Shown: one piece after another, positions 8,670 to 17,931 of the stretch
Position numbering within the stretch: position 1 is the stretch's first letter
How the letters are laid out: every line of letters starts with the position of its first letter
DNA from: Algivirga pacifica
Lineage (GTDB): Bacteria > Bacteroidota > Bacteroidia > Cytophagales > Flammeovirgaceae
Direction: 5' to 3'
NCBI RefSeq assembly: GCF_039543525.1
Contig: NZ_BAABJX010000042.1
Span: forward strand, 62,001 to 126,000
DNA length: 64,000 nucleotides
Position numbers and translations under genes: made by a program
The notes under the pieces: model-generated
The model's input: only the letters and a program-made list of their open reading frames with translations
What the model was told of the DNA's origin: nothing
The model's database searches: none

Positions 8670-10064
8670 TTAGTAGCCTAGAATTTTCAACATATCTTCA
8701 TGAGACTGATGATCCCTATACATATAGTCTACCAGATTACCATTTTCATCCTTATCAATAACAATATGACGAGGATCTGGAATCAGGCAGTGGGAAGTTC
8801 CTCCGTAGCCTGCTAGTGATTCCTGATAGGCACCCGTATGGAAGAACCCAATATAGAGCTGCTCTCCTTTGTCCCGATCAAATGATGGGAGGTAGATGTT
8901 AGCATTGTGTGCCTCAGAATTATAGTAATCATCGGAGTCACAAGTGATCCCACCGAGATGTACTTGCGTATGGTTCTTGTCCCAATGATTCAGGGCTAGC
9001 ATCACAAACTTATGACTCTTTCCCCAGGTATCTGGAATATGTGTGATCAATGAGCCATCAATAATGTACCATAGCTCCTTGTCATTCTGTAATTTTTGTT
9101 CCAGGATAGAATAAAGGGTTACCCCTGTTTCTCCTACCGTATAACTACCAAATTCCGTAATGATATTTGGAGTGGCAACGTTGTAGTTATCGCATTGCTC
9201 CTTAATGATCTTGACAATGGACTCTGCCATATAAGCATGATCATACTCCATACCCAATGAGTAAACGATAGGGAATCCTCCACCAATGTCGATACTGTCA
9301 ATGGTGTCACAGATTTCTTTTAACTCACAGTATTTATTGACAAACTTGGTCAGTTCGTTCCAGTAATACTGAGAGTCTCGAATACCGGAGTTGATAAAGT
9401 AGTGGATCAGTTTGAGATCGACCTTATCGTTATTTTGTATCTTTTCTTTGTAGAGAGATAGGATTTTCTTGTAACGTATACCCATTCTGGAGGTGTATAC
9501 ACCAAAGTCAGGCTCCTCATCGGCTGCTACACGCATCCCTACCTGAAACTTGTTTTCTATGTGTTCCAGGTAATAGTCAATTTCCTCTACGTTGTCCAGG
9601 ATAGGAATACAGTTGGTGAAGCCTGAATTGATCAGGTCAACCACTGCCTTCTGATAGTTTCTAGGCTTATAGCCATTGCAGAGAATCAGAATGTCCTTGT
9701 CAATTTTACCCTCCTTGTACAGGCTTAAGATGATGTTGATGTCATAGGCGGAAGAAGTTTCCAACTGACAGTTTTCATCCAAGGCTTTTTCCAGTACAAA
9801 CTTAAAGTGATTCGACTTGGTACAATAGGCATAAACGTACTTGCCTTGATAGTCCAGGGTGTTGATGGCATCCTGAAAGATCTTTCTAGCCCTTTGTATT
9901 TGTGAGCTGATTTTTGGCAAATAAGAGATTTTGAGTGGAGTGCCATATTTTTTGACCATCTCCATCATGGGAATGCCGTGAAATGATAATTCGTTACCTT
10001 CAACTTGAAAATCCTCGTTGGGGAAGTAGAAGGTATGTGTGATAAGATCCCAGTATTTATTCAT
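8670..10064 (-). CDS. Arginine decarboxylase (short, fold-III PLP type)
   Basis: Alanine-racemase-fold PLP decarboxylase resembling the roughly 463-residue proteins annotated as arginine decarboxylase in flavobacteria, the first step of agmatine/polyamine synthesis. Seen: YAYCTKSNHFK with the PLP lysine, LETSSAYDINI, IDIGGGFPI for phosphate binding, TEFGSYTVGE, GGITCDSDDYYN, and a late Cys in GGTSHCLIPDP. The frame stays open to 10139, but the homologous N-terminus begins at MNKYWDLI, so I place the start at 10064 (464 residues). Single gene, convergent with the T9SS protein and separated from it by a repeat element. Substrate could be another basic amino acid. Confidence 0.8.
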   Translation of the reverse strand: MNKYWDLITHTFYFPNEDFQVEGNELSFHGIPMMEMVKKYGTPLKISYLPKISSQIQRARKIFQDAINTLDYQGKYVYAYCTKSNHFKFVLEKALDENCQLETSSAYDINIILSLYKEGKIDKDILILCNGYKPRNYQKAVVDLINSGFTNCIPILDNVEEIDYYLEHIENKFQVGMRVAADEEPDFGVYTSRMGIRYKKILSLYKEKIQNNDKVDLKLIHYFINSGIRDSQYYWNELTKFVNKYCELKEICDTIDSIDIGGGFPIVYSLGMEYDHAYMAESIVKIIKEQCDNYNVATPNIITEFGSYTVGETGVTLYSILEQKLQNDKELWYIIDGSLITHIPDTWGKSHKFVMLALNHWDKNHTQVHLGGITCDSDDYYNSEAHNANIYLPSFDRDKGEQLYIGFFHTGAYQESLAGYGGTSHCLIPDPRHIVIDKDENGNLVDYMYRDHQSHEDMLKILGY

Positions 10065-10241
10065 TTTATTTTTAAACCTAAGGAAAATAAAAAACAAACC
10101 CTCGGAAGCAGGACTTTCCTGTTTCCGATATATAAACACACCCTTTCAGTAATGCTACTTATTAAGGGGCGCAAGTATAGTTAATAATCTTTAGATATTT
10201 ATTTAACAAAATGAAAATATTTATAATCCATAATGGAGGGA

Positions 10242-11801
10242 TTATCTTCCGGAAGTAATCACTGCACTATTCTTATTTTTCTTATTATCTGGGATTACAG
10301 GAATACTTTCATTAAACAATCGATCTAAACTAGTAATCGCATAGTAAAAAGAATTGGTACTACGGGCTTCGGTGTCAAAATAATAGCGTTGAGAGGCCGG
10401 AATGACCGCAAGGATGTCCAGTGGATTATTAATGTCTGGTTTACGGCTTTTGGTGCTGTAGATGACGTAATAAGAGGGAGTATCTCCATCGCTTGCACGT
10501 ATAGGAGCCTGCCAGGTAAGTACTACCCCTTTCGTAGTTTGACTTACTTGCACGTTATAGGGCTTATTGGGAGGGACGTTGTCAATCCAAGGCATACGGG
10601 GAGGTAGTGCCGGAACATAAAACAGGTTATTGCGAATAGAGTCGGTAACATGTTGTCGGTTCATTAATAAAGAACTGGAATTGTACATAATACTTCCATG
10701 AGCCTTATTGGAACGATTGATACGGACTTGTGTCGGGATTTCCTTGTTGCTATCCCATCCATCTTCATACTTGTTTCCTACCCTGTAAGTGGCGTGGCCT
10801 ACGTAAAGATGTTTTCCAAAGGTGTTTTTTGCCCACCATTCAATAAGTGGTTGATAAGGAATACGTTTATGGGAGGTGTTTTGGTATGCCTGAGGAGCGA
10901 TATAGTCAATCCAACCTTTCTGTAGCCATAAGCGCGTATCGGCGTAAAGGTGATCGTAGCATGTATAAGCTGAGTTGGTAGGGGAACCGGCTTTGCTTTC
11001 TTTTTGATTCCTCCATACCCCAAAAGGACTCACGCCAAACTTTACCATAGGCTTGTTTTTGACAATGACTTCATGCACATCTTTAATAAACTCATTGATA
11101 TTGTGTCTTCTCCAATCAGCGATATTACTGTAAGCTCCCCGATAGGTTTTGTAGGTGCTATAGTCACTTAGAGAGGCTCCTTTGATAGGGTAAGGGTAGA
11201 AGTAGTCGTCAATGTGAAGGGCATCAATATCATAGTCCATTAAGAGTTCCTTAATGACTTTTATAATATGCCTACGAGCAGCCGGGATGCCCGGGTTGAT
11301 GATTTTGAGGTCTCCATAAGTAATGATCCATTCAGGGTGACTACGGGTAATATGATTGTAGGCAGGGTCTTCATTGACATAGTTGGATAAAGCACGGAAG
11401 GGATTGATCCATGCATGAAACTCCATCCCCCTTTTATGCGCCTCTGAGATCATAAAGCGTAGCGGGTTATAGTAAGGAGTAGGGGAAACGCCTTGTTTAC
11501 CTGATAGAGACTTGGACCAAGGAGTATACTTACTTGGGTAGAGGGCATCGCCTTCTGAACGGACCTGTACAATAACGGCATTCATCCCATTGAGTTTGTG
11601 AAAATCCAATAGGCTGATGAATTCTTTTTTTTGCTCATCGGCACTCAAACCTTGCTTGGAGGGCCAGTCAATATTGTCAAGTGTAGCTACCCAAACGCCT
11701 CTGAACTCTCTTTTGGGATAGGCATATTGTGCCCACAAAGGGCTTGTAAAAAGTAATAATAGTAGAGTAGTCAGGACTCTGTAATATTTATAAAGCTGCA
11801 T
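10242..11801 (-). CDS. Exported glycoside hydrolase-like protein (GHL10/DUF187) with Fn3 tail
   Basis: Signal peptide up to ...FTSPLWAQ, then the family signature KREFRGVWVATLDNIDWPSK, followed by LDFHKLNGMNAVIVQVRSEG, GMEFHAWINPFRAL, IDALHIDDYFYPY and KFGVSPFGVWRN, all characteristic of the GHL10 family that includes E. coli DigH (a peptidoglycan glycosidase acting on denuded strands). The C-terminal part (about residue 410 onward, PNKPYNVQVSQTTKGVVLTW) looks like a fibronectin type III domain. Length 519. Probable role in cell-wall turnover; other glycan substrates are possible. Confidence 0.82.
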   Translation of the reverse strand: MQLYKYYRVLTTLLLLLFTSPLWAQYAYPKREFRGVWVATLDNIDWPSKQGLSADEQKKEFISLLDFHKLNGMNAVIVQVRSEGDALYPSKYTPWSKSLSGKQGVSPTPYYNPLRFMISEAHKRGMEFHAWINPFRALSNYVNEDPAYNHITRSHPEWIITYGDLKIINPGIPAARRHIIKVIKELLMDYDIDALHIDDYFYPYPIKGASLSDYSTYKTYRGAYSNIADWRRHNINEFIKDVHEVIVKNKPMVKFGVSPFGVWRNQKESKAGSPTNSAYTCYDHLYADTRLWLQKGWIDYIAPQAYQNTSHKRIPYQPLIEWWAKNTFGKHLYVGHATYRVGNKYEDGWDSNKEIPTQVRINRSNKAHGSIMYNSSSLLMNRQHVTDSIRNNLFYVPALPPRMPWIDNVPPNKPYNVQVSQTTKGVVLTWQAPIRASDGDTPSYYVIYSTKSRKPDINNPLDILAVIPASQRYYFDTEARSTNSFYYAITSLDRLFNESIPVIPDNKKNKNSAVITSGR

Positions 11802-11963
11802 TCGTTATTGTAATTCGCGCGTATTGAAGGTCTATGGTTAAAGCTAAAGTGGTAAAGCCCCCAACTTAATTGTTAATCTTATAAAATAGCTTTTATATTG
11901 GCAAAATAAAGTAAAAAAAATGCACCTATCGTATAGTTTTAAAAGAATTACTTAAATTTTTGT

Positions 11964-12503
11964 ATGTTCCGATTACAGACCGTTTTTACTTGGATCGCCT
12001 TGATTGGCTTCTCACTTTTTTTACCTTCTTGCTTTTCAGATGCTTATGATCAACTGTTGCTGGCAAATGTGGATTTTGAAGGAAATATCGTACTTCCTCT
12101 AGGAACTCCATCAGGGAGGACTGTACAAGTTACGGCAACAACCACATTGTTTAATGCCGATAGCGTTTTGGAAATTAACCTAAACGAGGAGGAAGATATT
12201 GCAACGGTAAACTATACCTTACTATTGGCTGAAATCGTGGCCCCTTCTGACTGTACCTTGTGGAATATAGATACGTTGTCCGTTTATCTGACAGATGGAA
12301 ATGAACGATTGTTAGTAGGAACCTTGCCAGAAATTATTTTGGACGGAGAGCAGGTGGTTCCATTGAACTTGCAAACGACCAATGTGCGAGAGGTGATATT
12401 CTCAAGAAATGCAGTTTATGAAGTGGAGGCGGTGGTCAACAAATCATTGATTTTTCCTCTAGAGGTAGGGTTGAGCGGGAAGGTTCAATTGAAGAACCCT
12501 TAA
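11964..12503 (+). CDS. Putative lipoprotein of unknown function
   Basis: A 179-residue protein with a lipoprotein-type signal: hydrophobic segment VFTWIALIGFSLFLPSC with the probable lipidated Cys at residue 23. The rest (LANVDFEGNIVLPLGTPSGR, then NVDFEG/DTLSVYLTDG-like beta-rich stretches) shows no domain I recognise. It is a single gene, divergent from the glycosidase upstream and followed at once by a strong bidirectional terminator. Confidence 0.65.
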   Translation: MFRLQTVFTWIALIGFSLFLPSCFSDAYDQLLLANVDFEGNIVLPLGTPSGRTVQVTATTTLFNADSVLEINLNEEEDIATVNYTLLLAEIVAPSDCTLWNIDTLSVYLTDGNERLLVGTLPEIILDGEQVVPLNLQTTNVREVIFSRNAVYEVEAVVNKSLIFPLEVGLSGKVQLKNP

Positions 12504-12524
12504 GTGCTCAAGAGAATGTAAATT

Positions 12525-12568
12525 AAAAAACCCAGTAGTTCTGCAGAAGTAGGGCTACTGGGTTTTTT
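12525..12568. terminator. Bidirectional intrinsic terminator
   Basis: Perfect 14-base arms 12525-12538 (AAAAAACCCAGTAG) and 12555-12568 (CTACTGGGTTTTTT) around a 16-base loop. T-tract on both strands; it serves the convergent lipoprotein gene and the acidic protein gene. Confidence 0.9.
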
Positions 12569-12570
12569 AA

Positions 12571-12975
12571 TTATAATGGCCAAACAAGCTCTCTATTTTG
12601 ACGATCGATGTTCAGGAATATTCTGAATGGGTTTGGCAAGAAAACCAATTTGGTTGGTTTGTCAATGTAGTCATCTACCTCAACATACACTCCTTGCTGA
12701 TAGTCTACCTCATAAGAATCTTCCCCATTCTTGATATACTTTTGCCCAATATAGCTTAGAGGAGAAAGTACGTCTGTATCCGGGCAAATTTCATCATGAA
12801 CATCCATTAGGATATCCTCTAATGCGTCTCCATAATCGCTGACAAAATCATCTTCCAGGTCATGTAGCTCATCCTCCAAATCGTCATACTTTTCATCTTC
12901 GTAGCTTAGGCTGTTCAGTTCAGATTTTTTCTCGATGATGGCCACTAAAGCCTTATTGATCTCCTCTGTGTTCAT
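12571..12975 (-). CDS. Acidic protein of unknown function
   Basis: Soluble 134-residue protein. The N-terminal half is helical and very acidic (KYDDLEDELHDLEDDFVSDYGD, here cited in part), probably a short coiled coil; the C-terminal half ends in KLVFLPNPFRIFLNIDRQNR. No signal peptide or known domain. It looks like a conserved Bacteroidota hypothetical protein, and the frame is well formed with a terminator right after its stop. It is not obviously linked to aspartate kinase upstream, since a repeat block lies between them. Confidence 0.65.
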   Translation of the reverse strand: MNTEEINKALVAIIEKKSELNSLSYEDEKYDDLEDELHDLEDDFVSDYGDALEDILMDVHDEICPDTDVLSPLSYIGQKYIKNGEDSYEVDYQQGVYVEVDDYIDKPTKLVFLPNPFRIFLNIDRQNRELVWPL

Positions 12976-13061
12976 TGTTCGTAGTATTTATAATGGTGTT
13001 ACTCAATTACGCAATAAAGGTAAGAGGATCGTAGCAAAAGGGAAAGGATTAAAGCAATTTT

Positions 13062-13213
13062 AAGGTAAAAGGTAAAAGGTAAAAGGTAAAAGGTAAAAGG
13101 TAAAGTAGGGGCGACCCCACGTGGTCGCCCGAACATCAGATAATAAGTAAAAGGTAAAAGGTATAAAGTTTAACTACCTTATACCTTTTACTTATTACCT
13201 CTTACCTTATATC
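13062..13213. repeat. GGTAAAA-family inverted repeat with a GTAGGGGCGACC insert, copy A
   Basis: Six tandem AAGGTAA heptamers start at 13062. They run into a hairpin GGGGCGACCCC/ACGTGGTCGCCC at 13107-13130, then AATAAGTAAAAGGTA, and a right arm at about 13175-13213 (ACCTTATACCTTTTACTTAT and on) that pairs with the GGTAAAA words. The block follows the aspartate kinase stop. Bases 13099-13163 match 27985-28049 with a single mismatch (C to T at 13134). Confidence 0.85.
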
Positions 13214-13215
13214 TT

Positions 13216-14490
13216 TTAATCTTCTAGGACGACTGCCCTACGAACAATCTGGAAGTTTTGCTCGGCTTTCTGTTCCATCATGATTTCATCAGAGTCCAGT
13301 CTTGCTTGTCGGATTGTTTCCTCGTTGTAGTTTCTTAAGGTAACCAGTTCCATACCATCTTCTACAGTGATATTGAAATGATCCTGCAGGACATGAATCA
13401 CTCTTTCAAATTTGACAGGACGTGTGTCTGTACAAATCTGTATAGACAGGGCGCTGTTACGCATCAAGTTTATGTTAACGTGATGTCTTGCCAGTTCGTT
13501 GAAGATCGACGCTATATTGGCGCGGTTGACATTCAAGAAATCCTTCTCCTCAAAAGTGATCAAGGATTGCTTTTTCTTGAAAATAATAGCCGGCTGTGTG
13601 GTATGGCTCTTAAAGTTGCCAATGATTGTGCCTTGGTCTTCCGGCTTGATAAATGATTTTACTTTTAAAGGAATCTGTTTGACCGCCAAAGGACGAATAG
13701 TCTTAGGGTGGATCACAGAAGCTCCATAGTAAGTCATCTCTGCGGCAAATTTATAAGACAGTTGGTCAAATAATATAGCTTCAGGTACACGCTTAGGATC
13801 TGCGTTCATAATACCCGGAACATCTTTCCATATTGTTACATCCTCAGCGTCCAGGCAGTATCCGAAGATGGCTGCACTATAGTCAGAACCTTCTCTTCCT
13901 AGCGTAGTGGTTTTGTTACTGATGGTGCCGCCAATAAATCCTTGTGTGATGATGACATGGTTTTCCAGGATAGGAGGTAGCTCCGCTTTAACCATTTTCT
14001 CTGACCAGTCCAGATCTACCTGTCCTTCTCTCCAGTTTTCGTTCGTTTGAATATAAATACGAGCATCAATAAACTGTGTAGGAATATTTTCCTGATTCAG
14101 ATAAGCGGCAATAATATGAGAAGATAATAGCTCCCCGAAAGAGACAATCTGATCATAGTGCTCGTCTGCGTCCTCGTAAGTAGCAATCAAGTTTTGCTCT
14201 AGCAAGTAGAAGATTTTCTCAATACGCTTGAAGATAGTAGCTTCCTTGTTTTCAAAAAGCGCATTGGCAATGTCCATGTGAAAAGCCTTTAACTCTTCCA
14301 TAGGTGTTGCATAATCTCCCCCCTTTTGTTGTGCAGAGAGAATTTCTTCTAGCTTATTGGTTGTTTTTCCCATAGCAGAGACGACAACAAGCAGCTCTTT
14401 CTTATCGGAAAAATCATTGATAACTCTTCTAACATTTCTAACGGCTTCAGGGTCTTTGATCGAAGCACCACCAAATTTAAAGATTTTCAT
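13216..14490 (-). CDS. Aspartate kinase
   Basis: Phosphorylates aspartate, the entry step to lysine, threonine and methionine. The N-terminal MKIFKFGGASIKDPEAVRNV carries the K-F-G-G nucleotide motif; VVVSAMGKTTN, SFGELLSSHIIAAYL, TQGFIGG, TTLGREGSDYSAA and DVPGIMNADPKRVP are all family signatures. The C-terminal part (about 300-424) is ACT-like and probably senses an end product. At 424 residues it is monofunctional, with no homoserine dehydrogenase part. An inverted repeat follows its stop. Confidence 0.94.
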   Translation of the reverse strand: MKIFKFGGASIKDPEAVRNVRRVINDFSDKKELLVVVSAMGKTTNKLEEILSAQQKGGDYATPMEELKAFHMDIANALFENKEATIFKRIEKIFYLLEQNLIATYEDADEHYDQIVSFGELLSSHIIAAYLNQENIPTQFIDARIYIQTNENWREGQVDLDWSEKMVKAELPPILENHVIITQGFIGGTISNKTTTLGREGSDYSAAIFGYCLDAEDVTIWKDVPGIMNADPKRVPEAILFDQLSYKFAAEMTYYGASVIHPKTIRPLAVKQIPLKVKSFIKPEDQGTIIGNFKSHTTQPAIIFKKKQSLITFEEKDFLNVNRANIASIFNELARHHVNINLMRNSALSIQICTDTRPVKFERVIHVLQDHFNITVEDGMELVTLRNYNEETIRQARLDSDEIMMEQKAEQNFQIVRRAVVLED

Positions 14491-14582
14491 AAATTATCGG
14501 ATTTTATTGTTTGTGAATGAGATAGTAGGATTGATAAGTCTTTAATGGTATTGGTTGGTAATGGGGAGGGAGGTGTTTAGTT

Positions 14583-14721
14583 GTTAGGGGTTAGAAGTTA
14601 GGGATTAGTGTTCAGTGGTTTATCGGTTATTGCTTATCGCTTATCGTTGATCACTTAAATATATTATCTTAACCGATAACCGATTATAATTCCTAAGTTC
14701 TAATCCCCAACCCCTAATAAC
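14583..14721. repeat. GTTAGGG/TTATCGC-family inverted repeat downstream of rpe
   Basis: The outer left arm 14583-14608 is built of GTTAGGG-like words and pairs with CCTAAGTTCTAATCCCCAAC and following bases at 14692-14721. The inner part has TTATCGGTTATTGCTTATCG on the left and ATAACCGATTATAA on the right. The right arm touches the rpe stop codon. Two word families are nested in one element, the TTATCGC words being shared with 3513-3597. Confidence 0.75.
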
Positions 14722-15368
14722 TATCCTTTAATCAAACGAATCGCTTCTTTAGGGTCTTCGTGCTTAAATACATAGCTTCCTGCAACCAAAATGCTAGCTC
14801 CTGCTTCTACCAAAGCTGCTGCGTTGCTATTGTCTACACCTCCGTCAATTTCAATAAGGGTATTAGCACCAGCTTCTGTGATGATGGCTTTTAGTTGTCT
14901 TACTTTATCGTAGGTTTTTTCAATGAACTTTTGTCCACCAAAACCAGGGTTTACAGACATGATACATACATAGTCAAGTTCTGTAATGATATCCTCCAGT
15001 AAGGTAACGCTAGTATGAGGATTGATAGCTACCCCTGCTTTACAACCTAATTCTTTGATGCGCTGAATAGTTCTGTGCAAGTGTGTACAAGCCTCCAGGT
15101 GAACAGAAATCCACTCGGCACCAGCATCTCTGAATGCTTCCAGGTACTGATCCGGGTTGTTGATCATCAAGTGTACATCCAATGGCTTCTTTGCGTGCTT
15201 ATTGATCGCCGCACATACCGGCAACCCAAAAGAAATATTAGGAACGAAGGCGCCGTCCATAATGTCAATGTGGAAGAAGTCAGCTTCACTGCCATTAATC
15301 ATTTCTACATCTCTTTGCAGATTTGCAAAATCAGCGGCAAGTACCGATGGGGCAATCAATGTTTTCAT
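14721..15368 (-). CDS. rpe: Ribulose-phosphate 3-epimerase
   Basis: Interconverts ribulose-5-phosphate and xylulose-5-phosphate in the pentose phosphate pathway. The TIM-barrel sequence shows all signatures: IAPSVLAADFANL, DFFHIDIMDGAFVPNISFG with the metal-binding His and Asp, LDVHLMI, SVHLEAC, VNPGFGGQKFI and EIDGGVDN. Length 215, normal. Single gene with its own good promoter at 15434-15466. Confidence 0.96.
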   Translation of the reverse strand: MKTLIAPSVLAADFANLQRDVEMINGSEADFFHIDIMDGAFVPNISFGLPVCAAINKHAKKPLDVHLMINNPDQYLEAFRDAGAEWISVHLEACTHLHRTIQRIKELGCKAGVAINPHTSVTLLEDIITELDYVCIMSVNPGFGGQKFIEKTYDKVRQLKAIITEAGANTLIEIDGGVDNSNAAALVEAGASILVAGSYVFKHEDPKEAIRLIKG

Positions 15369-15433
15369 GTTGGTGTATCTGTATGGTTATGATTTAAATA
15401 TTGAATATCCTTTGCTTATAGCATAGAATAACG

Positions 15434-15466
15434 CAAAGATAGAATATTTCTATTGGTGAATTCCAA
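15434..15466 (-). promoter_or_regulatory. Promoter of rpe (Bacteroidota type)
   Basis: On the minus strand: TTG at 15466-15464, 22 bases, then TATCTTTG at 15441-15434, a perfect TAnnTTTG. The predicted start leaves a leader of about 60 bases. The spacer is slightly longer than usual. Confidence 0.6.
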
Positions 15467-15727
15467 CCGAATCATGATTAAATTCAATAAACTCTCTCCA
15501 ATTTGGGACAATTATAGGGATATTTGTCATTGCGCTGTATTCTTTAGTTTAAAAAGTGGTATTAGTACTTTATTTTATGTGAATATTTTAAGTACTTTCA
15601 TACGATTTACATTGATTAGAGGATTTTATTCAAGTCAGGTTATGACTGAATAGGTATTCCGAGCACGCTCAAACCACAGAACAAATCAAATTTTCCATAC
15701 TGAATCCTTACTAAGATTGATCCACTT
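15467..15727. other. Intergenic region upstream of the branching enzyme
   Basis: AT-rich region between divergent rpe and glgB. It must contain the glgB promoter, but I see no clean TTG/TAnnTTTG pair. A 66-residue open frame at 15453-15653 has no protein-like features and is not called. Confidence 0.4.
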
Positions 15728-17746
15728 ATGAAAACATCAGAAAAGCGACAGGTACCACAGTTGGTGGTGGATGACCCATGGCTAGAACCACACGAAGAAG
15801 AGATAGCGAACCGAATTAAACGATACCAAAACTTAAAAACACAACTAGAAGAAAACTATGGCTCCCTGTACGATATGGCAGGAGCGCATCATTTTCTGGG
15901 AATCAACTATGATATCTCGGCAAATGGATGGTGGTATAGAGAATGGGCTCCAAAAGCACACGCCCTTTACCTTACCGGAGAGTTCAATAACTGGAGAAAA
16001 GATTCCCATCCATTGGTGATGAGGGAAGACGGGGTATGGGAGATTTTTTTAGACCATACGACTTATTCTCAAACATTCGTACATGGCGGAAAAGTAAAAG
16101 TGGTCGTACATGGAGAGAATGGAGTACATGAACGTATTCCTGCCATGATTCGACGCGTAGAGCAAGATGCTGATAGCCCGAACTTTTCAGCACAGGTGTG
16201 GACACCTCCAATTTCTTTCGATTGGAAAGGTGATAACTTTGATCCTCGTTCTATTGAGAATCCCATCATTTACGAGTGTCATATTGGAATGGCACAAGAG
16301 AAAGAAGGGGTGGGGACCTATAAAGAGTTTGAGAAGAACGTTTTACCAAGAATCAAGGATTTAGGATATAATACCATACAAATGATGGCGGTGCAGGAGC
16401 ACCCTTATTATGCTTCTTTTGGGTATCATGTATCGAGCTTCTTTGCGGTAACTTCTCGTTTTGGTACACCAGAGGATCTGAAAAGCTTGATCAGAAAGGC
16501 CCATGAGATGGGGATTGCCGTAATCATGGATATTGTACACTCCCATGCGGTAAAAAACTTCAATGAAGGCTTGACGGAGTTTGACGGTACCGATTACCAG
16601 TACTTCCACAGTGAAGGAAAAGGTGAGCACCCGGATTGGGATTCCAAGCTATTCAACTACGGCAAATGGGAAGTATTACAGTTCCTATTGTCCAATGTTC
16701 GCTATTGGCTAGAGGAGTTCCACTTTGATGGTTTCCGCTTTGATGGAGTAACTTCTATGTTATACCATCACCATGGACATGCAGCCTTTAATAGCTATGA
16801 TGATTACTTTGGAATGCAGGTAGATATTGAGGCTTTAACTTATTTGCAACTGGCCAATACATTGGCGCATGAAGTGAAGCCTGGTTGTATTACCATTGCA
16901 GAAGATGTAAGTGGAATGCCAGGATTGGGACGTCCAGTGCTAGAAGGAGGAGTAGGATTTGATTATCGTCTGGGTATGGGTATTCCGGATTTCTGGATTA
17001 AAGTGCTGGAGGAGCAGGAGGATGAGCAATGGAATATGTGGGACTTCTGGAGTGTGATGACTAACCGCCGTTGGAATGAGAAGACAGTGGCTTACTGTGA
17101 ATCTCATGATCAGGCTTTAGTAGGTGATAAGACCATTGCTTTCTGGTTAATGGACAAAGAAATGTACTGGGGAATGGATAACGCCAGCGAAAGCTTGGTG
17201 ATCGACCGCGGTATAGCGTTACATAAAATGATCCGTTTGTTTACGTCCTCATTGGGAGGTGATGGGTATTTGAACTTCATCGGTAATGAGTTTGGACATC
17301 CAGAATGGGTAGATTTTCCTAGGGAAGGAAATGGATGGAGCCATCAATATGCTAGAAGACAATGGTCGTTAGCAGATAATGGTTTCTTGCGTTACCAAAA
17401 GTTGAATGCATTTGATAAGGCAATGGTGCATATGCTACAACAGTATCACGTACTACAGAGTAAAGATGTAGAGATGCTTAATATTGATTCTGACAATAAG
17501 ACGATCATCTTTACAAGGGGAGAGCTGTTGTTTATCTTCAATTTCCATCCAGATCATTCTGTAATGGACTATGAATTTAGTGTGCCGGAAGAAGGAGAGT
17601 ATCAAATTATATTGAATACTGATGCGTTAGATTTCGGTGGCTTCGAGCGCATTGAGCCAGGGAATCATTTCTTTACGGATGGAAATAAAAAGCTGAAGAT
17701 CTACAATACCAATCGTACTGCATTGGTTATGAAAAAGATCGGATAA
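15728..17746 (+). CDS. glgB: 1,4-alpha-glucan branching enzyme
   Basis: GH13 enzyme that makes alpha-1,6 branches in glycogen. It has an N-terminal CBM48-like domain (YREWAPKAHALYLTGEFNNW) and then the GH13 barrel: VIMDIVHSHAVKN, the nucleophile Asp in FHFDGFRFDGVTSM, the acid Glu in CITIAEDVSG, and YCESHDQALVG. The C-terminal domain ends near residue 672. Its length and sequence resemble the eukaryote-like branching enzymes found in several Bacteroidota rather than E. coli GlgB. Single gene; a repeat element starts three bases after its stop. Confidence 0.93.
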   Translation: MKTSEKRQVPQLVVDDPWLEPHEEEIANRIKRYQNLKTQLEENYGSLYDMAGAHHFLGINYDISANGWWYREWAPKAHALYLTGEFNNWRKDSHPLVMREDGVWEIFLDHTTYSQTFVHGGKVKVVVHGENGVHERIPAMIRRVEQDADSPNFSAQVWTPPISFDWKGDNFDPRSIENPIIYECHIGMAQEKEGVGTYKEFEKNVLPRIKDLGYNTIQMMAVQEHPYYASFGYHVSSFFAVTSRFGTPEDLKSLIRKAHEMGIAVIMDIVHSHAVKNFNEGLTEFDGTDYQYFHSEGKGEHPDWDSKLFNYGKWEVLQFLLSNVRYWLEEFHFDGFRFDGVTSMLYHHHGHAAFNSYDDYFGMQVDIEALTYLQLANTLAHEVKPGCITIAEDVSGMPGLGRPVLEGGVGFDYRLGMGIPDFWIKVLEEQEDEQWNMWDFWSVMTNRRWNEKTVAYCESHDQALVGDKTIAFWLMDKEMYWGMDNASESLVIDRGIALHKMIRLFTSSLGGDGYLNFIGNEFGHPEWVDFPREGNGWSHQYARRQWSLADNGFLRYQKLNAFDKAMVHMLQQYHVLQSKDVEMLNIDSDNKTIIFTRGELLFIFNFHPDHSVMDYEFSVPEEGEYQIILNTDALDFGGFERIEPGNHFFTDGNKKLKIYNTNRTALVMKKIG

Positions 17747-17749
17747 ATA

Positions 17750-17931
17750 TTGTTGAATCGTTGAATTTTACCTTCGGTAAGTTGAATTGAGCTTCGCTCG
17801 TTGATTCGAGTTGAATTGTTGATTGAAAAAAGGTACTACCCTCCTCAAAAAAAAAAACAGTTCAACTCGAATCAACGAGCGAAGCTCAATTCAACTCAGC
17901 AGCTTGCTGCTGAAATTCAACGATTCAACAA
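17750..17931. repeat. TTGAATCG-family modular inverted repeat, copy 3 (most elaborate)
   Basis: Three paired stem segments separated by two pairs of cassettes. Outer arms 17750-17767 and 17914-17931 pair perfectly (18). The cassettes are TTACCTTCGGTAA (17768-17780) on the left and an 18-base CAGCAGC/GCTGCTG hairpin (17896-17913) on the right. Middle arms 17781-17788 and 17888-17895 (GTTGAATT/AATTCAAC) pair perfectly. The second cassettes are GAGCTTCGCTC (17789-17799) and GAGCGAAGCTC (17877-17887). Inner arms 17800-17815 and 17861-17876 pair perfectly (16). The loop is A-rich. The right end supplies the last codons of the convergent gene. Confidence 0.92.

Noticed and set aside
13062..13213. 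Tandem GGTAAAA heptamers as a possible CRISPR array
   Set aside because: No unique spacers, units of 7 bases, no cas genes; the block is an inverted repeat.
15453..15653. 66-residue frame upstream of glgB
   Set aside because: No conserved-looking sequence, no ribosome-binding context, low-complexity AT-rich codons; overlaps the rpe promoter.
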